Assembly (NCBI GenBank): GCA_046154695.1
Contig: JBJXFI010000323.1
Span: forward strand, 1-18,465
Reading direction: 5' to 3'
DNA: 18,465 nucleotides
DNA from: DALYLB01 sp046154695
GTDB lineage: Bacteria > Acidobacteriota > Blastocatellia > RBC074
A program made the position numbers and the translations under genes. Positions 8,704 to 16,454 of the stretch are shown one piece after another. Position 1 is the first letter of the stretch, and each line of letters starts with the position of its first letter. The notes under the pieces were generated by a model. That model saw nothing but the letters and a program-made list of their open reading frames with translations, had not been told where the DNA came from and searched no databases.

Positions 8704-10035
8704 ATGAGGCTGAGAAAGGCTCAACGATGGCTGGCGTGTGCGCTGGGTCTGTTGTTGCTTTGGAATGCGCGGGCCCAGGCGCAGCATTCCCTCTCGATAG
8801 GCGCGCCACGCGCCGCCGGCGGGAAAGTGCAGTCACCGGGCCCCCCGCGGGCTCTGTTGACCGATCTGATCGCGGAAGCGCTCGAACAAAACCCTGAAAT
8901 CAGAGCCATGCAGCGCAGCTTCGATATGATGCGCGCGCGCGTGCCGCAGGCCAAAGCCCTGCCTGACCCGATGCTCGGCTACGGCTACATGGGGAATGCC
9001 GTTCCGCTCCCGCCGTTCGATATTCAGAAGGGTGATCCGTCGAGTTCGCGCACGCTCAGTTTCACGCAGGAACTCCCCTTTCCCGGCAAACTGGCGATCA
9101 AAGGCAAAATGGCGATCGTCGCGGCTGAGGGGGAGTGGTGGAGCTACGAACAGGTGCGGTTGAACATCGTCGCCGAAGTCAAAGACGCCTATTACGATCT
9201 CTGCTACATCCATCAGGCCATCGAGACCATCACCAAGAACAAGGAGTTGCTCGAAATGTTCGCGAAAATCGCGGAAGCAAGTTACTCGGTGGGGAAGGGC
9301 ATTCAGCAGGACGTGTTAAAGGCGCAGGTCGAGGTCTCCAAACTGATTGATCAATTGATCGTGCTGGAACAGCGGCAACAAACCACCGAAGCGCGTCTCA
9401 ACAGCCTGCTCTTTCGCGAGCCGGAAACGCCAATCGGCAGGCCGGAAGAGATCCGGCCGCGCGATTTCGCCCACACCCTGGCCAGCCTCAGGGAGGCGGC
9501 GCTGACGAACTATCCCATCCTGAAAGCGCAACGGCGCAGGATTGACCGCGAACAGTACGGCGTCGAACTCGCCCAAAAGGAGTTCTATCCGGATTTCAAT
9601 GTCGGCTTCACATACTTTAACCGGCCCGGTATGCCGGAAATGTACAGTGTGAATGTGGGCGCGAAAATCCCGCTCTATTTCTGGCGGAAGCAGCGCCCGG
9701 CGTTGGCCGAAGCGGCAGCCAGGACGGCAATGGAGAAACAACGGCTGGAAAACACCACGACGCTGCTCCTCTTCCGCGTCAGGGATCGGTATTTGGCGGC
9801 GGTGACGGCGCAGCGGTTATTGAAACTCTACGGCACGACAATCATTCCGCAATCATCATTATCACTGGAATCGGCGATCTCCGGGTACGAAGTCGGCAAG
9901 GTGGATTTTCTGACGCTGCTCGACAACCTGGTGACGCTGCTCAATTACGAACTGAACTATTACGAGCAGCTTAGCAATAGAGAGAAGGCGATCGCCGCGC
10001 TTGAGCCGTTCGTCGGGGTCAACTTGAGGCCGTGA
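8704..10035 (+). CDS. TolC-family outer-membrane efflux protein (CusC/CzcC-like)
   Basis: This protein is the outer-membrane channel of a tripartite RND metal pump, forming a trimeric barrel and periplasmic tunnel. It has 443 residues, usual for CusC/CzcC-type factors. The signal peptide spans about 1-27 (ALGLLLLW, then ARAQAQ) and lacks a lipobox cysteine, unlike E. coli CusC. Two OEP repeats of long amphipathic helices follow, about 55-235 (NPEIRAMQRSFDMMRARVPQ, typical start) and about 265-440 (NYPILKAQRRRIDREQYGVE). Residues DPMLGYGYMGNAVP (about 81-94) are typical of the metal-efflux branch. AAGGAG (8690-8695) stands eight bases before the ATG. The partners CusB-like and CusA-like are encoded downstream, separated by one small gene. 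Confidence 0.92.
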   Translation: MRLRKAQRWLACALGLLLLWNARAQAQHSLSIGAPRAAGGKVQSPGPPRALLTDLIAEALEQNPEIRAMQRSFDMMRARVPQAKALPDPMLGYGYMGNAVPLPPFDIQKGDPSSSRTLSFTQELPFPGKLAIKGKMAIVAAEGEWWSYEQVRLNIVAEVKDAYYDLCYIHQAIETITKNKELLEMFAKIAEASYSVGKGIQQDVLKAQVEVSKLIDQLIVLEQRQQTTEARLNSLLFREPETPIGRPEEIRPRDFAHTLASLREAALTNYPILKAQRRRIDREQYGVELAQKEFYPDFNVGFTYFNRPGMPEMYSVNVGAKIPLYFWRKQRPALAEAAARTAMEKQRLENTTTLLLFRVRDRYLAAVTAQRLLKLYGTTIIPQSSLSLESAISGYEVGKVDFLTLLDNLVTLLNYELNYYEQLSNREKAIAALEPFVGVNLRP

Positions 10036-10055
10036 CGGATCGTCGAAGCGGCTGC

Positions 10056-10081
10056 CGATGCGGTTGATCAACAGAGCATCG
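10056..10081 (+). other. Intergenic hairpin after the outer-membrane factor gene
   Basis: CGATGC (10056-10061) pairs with GCATCG (10076-10081), and the inner GTTGATCAAC (10063-10072) is itself a perfect palindrome. It lies 20 bases after the stop codon and upstream of the ribosome site for the next gene. An RNA processing or stability element is possible. Confidence 0.35.
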
Positions 10082-10117
10082 AAACAACAACAGGAAAGTT
10101 AAATAGAAGGAGTAGAC

Positions 10118-10558
10118 ATGAACTCGAAAACAATAGCGAATGCGCTCAACAAACTGGCGGCGACGGGCGGAATTCTCAGCGCCGTTGCGCTACTTGCATT
10201 TGTCATGGCCTTGCCGGTCTCGATGCTGGCGCAGGACGCCAAACATGATCATTCCGCCCACGCCATGGGACAGGAGATGAAGGCCCCGCAGACTGCTCAG
10301 GAACATCGGGAACGCGCCGAACAGTATGAGCAGAAGGCCTCCGAATACCGCGAGGAGGCGAAAGCGCACCGGAAGATGCTTGCGGATTTCAGCAAATCGG
10401 TCGCCAGAAATCCGAAAGACACGGGTGAGAACGCCTACATCAGGAGGATGCGGCTGCACTGCGGGAAGTACAGCAGAGCCGCGGAAGCGCTCGCAGAGGA
10501 AGCCGACGAGATGGCGAGGTTCCACAGAATGAGAGCAAAGGAGATGGAAGGAAAATAA
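10118..10558 (+). CDS. Small exported helical protein with His/Met motif, copper cluster
   Basis: This 146-residue protein has a signal peptide (hydrophobic 18-36, cleavage near A38 in SMLAQD). The mature N-terminus carries HDHSAHAM (43-50), a likely metal-binding stretch. Residues 60-145 are almost wholly charged and helical, likely a two-helix hairpin. The first arm is EHRERAEQYEQKASEYREEA (62-81). The second holds M111-x2-HC(114-115)-x2-Y and AAEALAEEADEMARFHRM (121-138). The 'M..HC..Y..AA.EA..LA...H..MA' layout recalls small proteins I associate with metal-resistance loci, but I cannot name a family. AAGGAG (10107-10112) lies five bases before the ATG. It separates the channel gene from the adaptor gene, so it may be an accessory periplasmic copper binder of the pump. 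Confidence 0.75.
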   Translation: MNSKTIANALNKLAATGGILSAVALLAFVMALPVSMLAQDAKHDHSAHAMGQEMKAPQTAQEHRERAEQYEQKASEYREEAKAHRKMLADFSKSVARNPKDTGENAYIRRMRLHCGKYSRAAEALAEEADEMARFHRMRAKEMEGK

Positions 10559-10566
10559 GGCGAAAT

Positions 10567-10602
10567 CGGCGGGCCCGGCTGCATTGCAGCCGCCGCCCGC
10601 CG
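10567..10602 (+). other. Very strong intra-operon hairpin before the adaptor gene
   Basis: CGGCGGGC (10567-10574) pairs with GCCCGCCG (10595-10602). Inside it, CGGCTGC (10576-10582) pairs with GCAGCCG (10586-10592) around ATT. That is 15 pairs broken only by a C/CC bulge. No T run follows (TCTTCGG), so complete termination is unlikely. It begins eight bases after the stop of the 146-residue protein and ends 30 bases before the cusB start. An attenuator or a stabiliser of the upstream message is plausible. Confidence 0.55.
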
Positions 10603-10632
10603 TCTTCGGTGAAAAGAGAGAGGTTGAAATTT

Positions 10633-12249
10633 ATGTCTGTCACAGACGAACAACCGGATGAAAAGCGGGCCAACCCAATCTCTTTGGGGGCCAAACCTGC
10701 GGGAGAGGAGTCTCGCGTTGAGCCGGAGGCCGGGCCGTCCCCGGAAGAAACAGGGAAACAACGCGACGGCGAACCACTCCGGCGCGCAAAAAGGCGGCCG
10801 GTGATCCGTTGGATCGTGATACTGCTGATGATTGGACTGATGGGCGCGGGGTATGCCTACAGAATGCGTCTGATCGCGCTCGTCTCAAAAGACTCCCCGC
10901 GGGGCGCGCGGGCCATCGACAAGAAAGTGCTGTACTGGGTTGATCCGATGCATCCGGCGTACAAATCCGACAGGCCGGGCAAGGCGACTGACTGCGGAAT
11001 GGATTTGGTTCCCGTTTATGCGGAGGAAACCACCGGAGTCAAACCGGACCTGCCGGAAGGCACGATTCAAATCAGTCCGGAAAAACAGCAGTTGATCGGT
11101 GTGCGGTACGGCACGGCGGAGTTCAAGATCATCCGCAGGACCTTGCGCGCGGTGGGCCGCCTGACCTGGGACGAGACACAGATCGTGCGCATTCATCCTC
11201 GCATCGAGGGCTGGATCGAGAAGGTCTTCGTGGATTTCATCGGCAAACAGGTCGGCAAGGGACAGCCGCTCATCAGCATCTACAGCCCCGAACTCTGGCA
11301 GACGCAGCAGGAGTACCTGCTGGCGCTCAAAGGACGCGACGAGCTGGCGAACAGTCCGTTTCGTGAAGCGGTGGCGAGCAGTGCCTCGCTGCTCGAAGCG
11401 GCGCGGAAGCGACTGGAACTCTGGGATATCGACATGGACCAGCTTGAACATCTGGAACACACCGGCAAGCCGTTCAAGGCGCTCACGCTGTACGCTCCAT
11501 CGAACGGCTTCGTCCTTACGCGCAACGCCTTTGTCAAACAGCGCGTGACGCCTGAAACGGAACTCTACACGATAGCCGACCTCTCGACGATCTGGGTGAT
11601 GGCCGACATCTATGAATACGAAGCGCCGGAAATCAAAATCGGGCAGCCAGCCACGGTCACGCTCTCCTATTTTCCCGGCCGCCCCTATCGGGGCAAAGTC
11701 ACGTACATCAACCCGCAGCTCGACAATGCGACACGCACCTTGAAAGTGCGGGTGGAGATTGCCAATCCCGATTTCGCGCTCAAGCCCGACATGTTTGTCA
11801 ATGTGGAACTGGGGATCAGCTACGGCAGACAGATCGTTGTGCCGCAGGAGGCTGTGCTGGATTCGGGGGCGGAGCAAATGGTTTTTGTGGCGCACGAAGG
11901 CGGTTATTTCGAGCCGCGCAAGGTGCGCCTGGGCGCCAACGCAGATCACGAATTCATCGTGCTCGATGGGCTGAAAGCGGGCGAGCGCATCGTGACTTCG
12001 GCCAATTTCCTGATTGATTCCGAAAGCAAACTGAAAGCGGCGGCGGGGGGCATGGGCATGCCCGGCATGAATCACGGCGGCGGCCGGGGAGGCGAGAGCA
12101 ACGCCCCTGCAACCCAGGCCCCAGCGGCGGGCAAACCAGCGTTGCCGCCCCGGCAGGAGGATCATTCGCAGCATCAGCCGGGCGCGGCGGCGCCACCGCG
12201 GCCCAAACCCGATGACCATTCGCAGCATCAGCCGAAGAAGCAGGAGTAA
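10633..12249 (+). CDS. cusB: CusB-type RND periplasmic adaptor with heavy-metal-binding domain and His-rich tail
   Basis: This is the membrane-fusion subunit that links the inner-membrane pump to the outer-membrane channel and passes metal to the pump. I chose the ATG at 10633 (538 residues) over an in-frame GTG at 10609 because AGAGG lies in front of it. After a charged 57-residue cytoplasmic part come a single membrane helix (58-77) and a heavy-metal-binding domain (100-129: YWVDPMHPAYKSDRPGK, then CGMDLVPVY). Its usual first Cys of CPMHP is replaced by Asp, leaving C121 and two Met. Barrel, lipoyl and hairpin regions follow (for example IHPRIEGWIEKVFVDFIGKQ, then LTLYAPSNGFVLTRNAFVKQ). The last 65 residues (474-538) are Met/Gly/His rich and contain the sequence DHSQHQP twice in slightly varied context. 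The cusA start lies four bases after its stop. Confidence 0.93.
   Translation: MSVTDEQPDEKRANPISLGAKPAGEESRVEPEAGPSPEETGKQRDGEPLRRAKRRPVIRWIVILLMIGLMGAGYAYRMRLIALVSKDSPRGARAIDKKVLYWVDPMHPAYKSDRPGKATDCGMDLVPVYAEETTGVKPDLPEGTIQISPEKQQLIGVRYGTAEFKIIRRTLRAVGRLTWDETQIVRIHPRIEGWIEKVFVDFIGKQVGKGQPLISIYSPELWQTQQEYLLALKGRDELANSPFREAVASSASLLEAARKRLELWDIDMDQLEHLEHTGKPFKALTLYAPSNGFVLTRNAFVKQRVTPETELYTIADLSTIWVMADIYEYEAPEIKIGQPATVTLSYFPGRPYRGKVTYINPQLDNATRTLKVRVEIANPDFALKPDMFVNVELGISYGRQIVVPQEAVLDSGAEQMVFVAHEGGYFEPRKVRLGANADHEFIVLDGLKAGERIVTSANFLIDSESKLKAAAGGMGMPGMNHGGGRGGESNAPATQAPAAGKPALPPRQEDHSQHQPGAAAPPRPKPDDHSQHQPKKQE
12163..12234 (+). repeat. 18-bp direct repeat coding for the HSQHQP tail units
   Basis: The same 18 bases, CATTCGCAGCATCAGCCG, occur at 12163-12180 and 12217-12234, 54 bases apart. 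Each encodes HSQHQP in the adaptor's tail. Identity at the DNA level, including synonymous positions, points to a recent duplication. Confidence 0.85.
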
Positions 12250-12253
12250 GGCG

Positions 12254-15200
12254 ATGATCGGAAAAGTGATTGAAATCTGCGCGCTCAACAAATTCATCGT
12301 CCTGCTCTTCGTCGGGATGGCGACGCTCGTCGGGCTGTGGTCACTGAAGAACATCAAGCTCGATGCCATCCCGGACATTTCCGACACGCAGGTCATCATC
12401 TATTCGCGCTGGGATCGCAGCCCGGACATCATGGAAGATCAGGTGACGTATCCGATCATCTCGTCGCTGCTCGGCGTGCCGAAGGTGAAGGATATTCGCG
12501 GCTTCTCGGATTTCGGGTTCTCGTACGTCTACATTATCTTTGAAGACGGCACGGACATTTACTGGGCGCGGTCGCGCACGCTTGAATACCTGAGCAACAT
12601 CACGCCCAAACTGCCGCAGGGAGTGAGCGTCGAACTGGGGCGCGATGAAACGGCTGTGGGCTGGGTCTTTCAGTATGCGCTGGTCGACAAGACGGGCAAA
12701 CACAATCTGGCGGAACTGCGTTCGTTGCAGGATTGGCGGTTGAGATACGAGCTGCAATCGCTGCCCGGCGTGGCCGAAGTCGCCCCCATTGGCGGGTTCG
12801 TTCGGCAATATCAGGTTAATCTCGATCCCAACAGCCTGTCGGCGTACAAAATTCCGCTCGATAAGGTCGTCGAAGCAATCAGAGCGGGCAACAACGATGT
12901 CGGCGGCCGCGTGGTGGAATTCACCGGCCGCGAGTATATGGTGCGCGGGAGAGGCTACATTCGTTCAATCGATGATGTCGGGAGCATCGTCGTGGCCACG
13001 AATGAAAGCGGCACGCCGGTGCTTGTGAATAACCTCGGCACGGTGACGCTCGGCCCCGATATGCGGCGCGGCATCGCGGATCTCGACGGGCAGGGCGAGA
13101 CGGTCGGCGGGATCGTGATCATGCGCGCCGGGGAGAACGCGCTGCGGGTCATCGAAAGGGCAAGAGCGAAGCTGGTCGAGATCGAACCGACACTTCCCGC
13201 GGGAGTGAAAGTCGTAACCACCTATGACCGCGGCGAGTTGATCGAGGGAGCGATTGCCACGGTGTCTGAATCGCTGACCGAGGAGCTGATCGTCGTCAGT
13301 CTGGTCATCATCGTCTTCCTCTGGCATATGACCAGCGCGGGCATCCCGATCATTACGATCACGATTGCGGTCATCCTCTCTTTCATTCCCATGCTGGGGA
13401 TGAACATCACGGCCAACATCATGTCGCTCGGAGGGATCGCGATTGCGATTGGCTCGATGGTGGATTCGTCCATCGTGATCGTCGAGCAGACGCACAAAAA
13501 GCTGGAAGATTGGCTGGCGCGGGGCTCGCCGGGCGATTTCAGGAATGTGGTCATCAGCGCGGCAAAGGATGTCGGCCCTGCGTGCTTCTATTCCCTGCTG
13601 GTGATCGCCATTGCCTTCACGCCGATCTTCGCGCTCGAGGCGCAGGAAGGAAAGCTCTTCAAGCCGCTCGCCTTCGCCAAAATCTCCGCCATCGCGCTCG
13701 CCGCCGTGCTGTCTGTCACGCTGGTTCCGGCCCTGATCATTCTGCTCATTCGCCCGCGGCCGTTCGACTTCCGCCCGCGCTGGCTGTGCCGGCTCGCCAA
13801 CAAGATCATCGTCGGCAAAATCTATCCTGAATCGAAGCACCCGTTGAGCCGATTCCTGCACTGGCTCTATCAGCCGATTGTCGAGTTCGTGCTGCGGTTC
13901 CGGTGGGCGATAGTGATTGGCGCGGTGCTGGTCGTGCTGCTCACCATTCCGATCTACCTGCGGCTCGGTTCTGAGTTCATGCCGCCGCTCGATGAAGGCG
14001 CGCTGCTTTACATGCCTACGACGATGCCCGGCATTTCCGTCACCGAAGCGCAGCGGCTGTTACAGATGCAGGACAAGCTCATCAAGTCCTTCCCCGAAGT
14101 CGACCGCGTCTTCGGCAAGGCGGGACGAGCCGAGACGGCGACCGACCCTGCGCCGTTTTCGATGATGGAGACCGTGGTCTCGCTCAAACCGAAGGATCAA
14201 TGGCCCAAAGTCAAGCGATGGTATTCAGACCGCGCGCCGGAATGGCTGCAAAATATCCTGCGCGTGGGATGGCCGGATCATCGGAGCACGGAAGAATTGA
14301 TATACGGGCCCGGAGGGTTGAATGAGAAACTGCAACTGCCCGGCGTGGTCAATGCGTGGACGATGCCGATCAAGGCGCGTGTGGACATGCTTACCACGGG
14401 CGTGCGCACGCCGGTCGGCATCAAGGTGCTCGGCCCCGACCTCACCCGGATTCAGGAAATCGGCCAACACCTTGAAATGGCCCTGAAAGACGTGCCGGGC
14501 ACGGCCAGCGTTTTTGCGGAGCGAACGGCTGGCGGTTATTTCCTCGATTTCAACCTCAGACGCGAAGAACTGGCGCGCTACGGCCTGACGATTAATCAAG
14601 TAAACATGGTGGTGATGTCGGCGGTGGGCGGCGAGGGCGTGACCACGACGGTCGAGGGACGGGAACGTTACCCGGTCAACGTGCGCTATCTGCGCGATTA
14701 TCGAAGCACGGTGGACCGTCTCAATCGCATGCTCGTGCCGACGATGGGCGGGGCGCAGGTTCCCATGAGCCAGCTTGCCGACATCAAGCTGCTCTCCGGC
14801 CCCGGCATGATCCGCGACGAGAACGGGCGGCTGAGCGGTTATGTATACGTGGACGTGGGCGGGCGTGACATCGGCGGCTATGTGAATGACGCCAAACAGG
14901 CCGTCAAAGAGAAGGTGCAGCTGCCGGTCGGCTTCACGCTGGTCTGGAGCGGGCAGTACGAGAACATGCAGCGCGTCGCCGAAAAGCTGCTGATCGTGGT
15001 GCCCGTCGCGCTCTTTATCATCTTCCTGCTGATGTACTTCAACACGAAATCGGCGGCCTACACGCTGATCATTTTGCTGTCATTGCCGTTTTCGGCGGCG
15101 GGCGCGATGTGGCTGCTTTATCTGCTCGGTTACAACCTGAGCATTCCGGTCTGGGTCGGGCTGATCGCCTTCCTCGGCGTGGACGCGGAGACGAGCGTTT

Positions 15201-15547
15201 TTATGCTGCTCTATCTCGACATGGCTTATGACGGGAGGAAAGCCAATGGCCGGATGAAGACAAAGGCGCACCTGCATGAAGCGATCCTGGAAGGATCGGT
15301 GCAGCGCCTGCGCCCGAAGTTCATGACGGTCGCGGTGGATTTCATCGGGCTGCTGCCGGTGATGCTGGCAACGGGCGCGGGCGCGGACCTGACCAAACGC
15401 ATCGCCGCGCCAATGATTGCAGGAATGGTCTTCTCATTCGCCCTCGAACTGTTCGTCTATCCGGCGATCTACGCGATCTGGAAATGGCATTCCGAAGTGA
15501 AGCGGCTGGCGGTGGCGGAGCCGCTGCTGCAAAGCCCAACGGGTTAA
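12254..15547 (+). CDS. cusA: CusA-type heavy-metal efflux RND transporter
   Basis: This inner-membrane proton-driven pump exports Cu(I)/Ag(I) in a CusCBA-type complex. The ATG at 12254 gives 1097 residues; AGGAG (12242-12246), which overlaps the cusB stop, serves as its ribosome site and implies coupled translation. Similarity to CusA is strong throughout, for example QVIIYSRWDRSPDIMEDQVT (about 43-62) and FEDGTDIYWARSRTLEYLSN. The copper-binding methionine triad of E. coli CusA (M573, M623, M672) is matched by M587 (LLYMPTTMPG), M637 (PFSMMETV) and M712 (RVDMLTTG), so monovalent copper or silver is a better guess than Zn/Co/Cd. Residues of the proton relay also align: D404 (GSMVDSSIV), E979 (GVDAETSVF) and K1022 (RLRPKFMT). 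Twelve membrane segments in the 1+5+1+5 RND layout are expected. A lytic transglycosylase gene begins 11 bases after its stop. Confidence 0.96.
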   Translation: MIGKVIEICALNKFIVLLFVGMATLVGLWSLKNIKLDAIPDISDTQVIIYSRWDRSPDIMEDQVTYPIISSLLGVPKVKDIRGFSDFGFSYVYIIFEDGTDIYWARSRTLEYLSNITPKLPQGVSVELGRDETAVGWVFQYALVDKTGKHNLAELRSLQDWRLRYELQSLPGVAEVAPIGGFVRQYQVNLDPNSLSAYKIPLDKVVEAIRAGNNDVGGRVVEFTGREYMVRGRGYIRSIDDVGSIVVATNESGTPVLVNNLGTVTLGPDMRRGIADLDGQGETVGGIVIMRAGENALRVIERARAKLVEIEPTLPAGVKVVTTYDRGELIEGAIATVSESLTEELIVVSLVIIVFLWHMTSAGIPIITITIAVILSFIPMLGMNITANIMSLGGIAIAIGSMVDSSIVIVEQTHKKLEDWLARGSPGDFRNVVISAAKDVGPACFYSLLVIAIAFTPIFALEAQEGKLFKPLAFAKISAIALAAVLSVTLVPALIILLIRPRPFDFRPRWLCRLANKIIVGKIYPESKHPLSRFLHWLYQPIVEFVLRFRWAIVIGAVLVVLLTIPIYLRLGSEFMPPLDEGALLYMPTTMPGISVTEAQRLLQMQDKLIKSFPEVDRVFGKAGRAETATDPAPFSMMETVVSLKPKDQWPKVKRWYSDRAPEWLQNILRVGWPDHRSTEELIYGPGGLNEKLQLPGVVNAWTMPIKARVDMLTTGVRTPVGIKVLGPDLTRIQEIGQHLEMALKDVPGTASVFAERTAGGYFLDFNLRREELARYGLTINQVNMVVMSAVGGEGVTTTVEGRERYPVNVRYLRDYRSTVDRLNRMLVPTMGGAQVPMSQLADIKLLSGPGMIRDENGRLSGYVYVDVGGRDIGGYVNDAKQAVKEKVQLPVGFTLVWSGQYENMQRVAEKLLIVVPVALFIIFLLMYFNTKSAAYTLIILLSLPFSAAGAMWLLYLLGYNLSIPVWVGLIAFLGVDAETSVFMLLYLDMAYDGRKANGRMKTKAHLHEAILEGSVQRLRPKFMTVAVDFIGLLPVMLATGAGADLTKRIAAPMIAGMVFSFALELFVYPAIYAIWKWHSEVKRLAVAEPLLQSPTG

Positions 15548-15558
15548 GAGAGGCGGCA

Positions 15559-16452
15559 ATGTTCGTCAGAAAAGTGATTGTAAGCTTCGTGTTGATGGCC
15601 GCCGCTCTTGCGGCGATGCGGTCGGTGGCGCGCGGGCAGTCAGCGGCTGAGACAGGTGATCCTGTCGCGCGGGCGCGGCAAAGAATCGAAGCGGTGGTCG
15701 CGCGTCGCGCCGACATTGCTGATCGAGTCCTGGAGGCCTCGAAACTGCTTCATGAAAGCAGCGCCGCGCGAAAGCGCGGAGCGCGCGAGCGGGCCGAAAT
15801 CGCACTGCGGCAGGCCGAGGCGATCAGCGTTGAAATCACGCCATCACAGCAAAGCCAACTGGCGGATGAACTGGCGAGGGGGATTGCCGCGGAGCGCGCC
15901 GCCCTGCATCCCACGCCGCCGGAACGGCAGCAGGCACCATTTCCAAATGCGCTGCCTGCGCGAAGACCGGCCCAAAATGTGGCGGCCCGTTACCGTGAGC
16001 ATCAATATATGCTGGGGCGCATACTGGTCGAAGAACAGGTTCCCGTCGAACTGCTCGCTGTGGCATTTGTGGAAAGCCGGTTCAATCCGCTGGCTCTTTC
16101 ACCCAAGGGAGCCCGCGGCATCTGGCAGTTGATGCCCGCGACAGCCGCGCGATACGGCCTGGCAGTTCACCCCGCAAATGATCACCGCACGCACCCGGAA
16201 CACTCCACACGCGCAGCCGCGAGATACTTGCGCGACCTCTATCATCAGTTCGGAGATTGGAAGCTGGCGCTTGCCGCTTACAACGCGGGAGAGGACAGGG
16301 TGCGGCGGATTATCGATCGGACGGGCATCCGCGATTTCAATGAGATGGCGCGGCGCGGCCTGCTGCCGCTGGAGACCCGCAACTATGTGCCCGCGGTCAT
16401 GGCGCTCTGGCCTCACCTGGCCGGGGCAAAGGCCGTGGAGAATGTGAGGTGA
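15559..16452 (+). CDS. Exported lytic transglycosylase (SLT domain)
   Basis: This 297-residue periplasmic enzyme would cleave peptidoglycan glycan strands, leaving 1,6-anhydro ends. A signal peptide covers 1-27 (VRKVIVSFVLMAAALAA, then RSVARGQ). Residues 30-130 are helical and Arg/Ala-rich. The SLT domain spans about 145-285 and shows catalytic E172 in AFVESRFNPLALS, followed by GARGIWQLMPATAARYGL and the later AAYNAGEDRV motif, all typical of family 1 enzymes. AAGAGAGG stands just before the ATG at 15559, overlapping the end of cusA, and the next gene follows by two bases, so it is part of the efflux operon. An attractive but unproven role is to open the wall locally so that the CusCBA channel can assemble, as dedicated transglycosylases do for secretion systems. 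Confidence 0.93.
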   Translation: MFVRKVIVSFVLMAAALAAMRSVARGQSAAETGDPVARARQRIEAVVARRADIADRVLEASKLLHESSAARKRGARERAEIALRQAEAISVEITPSQQSQLADELARGIAAERAALHPTPPERQQAPFPNALPARRPAQNVAARYREHQYMLGRILVEEQVPVELLAVAFVESRFNPLALSPKGARGIWQLMPATAARYGLAVHPANDHRTHPEHSTRAAARYLRDLYHQFGDWKLALAAYNAGEDRVRRIIDRTGIRDFNEMARRGLLPLETRNYVPAVMALWPHLAGAKAVENVR

Positions 16453-16454
16453 CT

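Noticed and set aside
10885..12399. 504-codon open frame on the - strand opposite cusB
   Set aside because: The + strand reading matches CusB throughout; the antisense product is Arg/His-rich and without recognisable domains.
12254..15547. CzcA (Zn/Co/Cd) assignment for the RND pump
   Set aside because: The three methionines of the Cu/Ag site (M587, M637, M712) are all present, which favours CusA.
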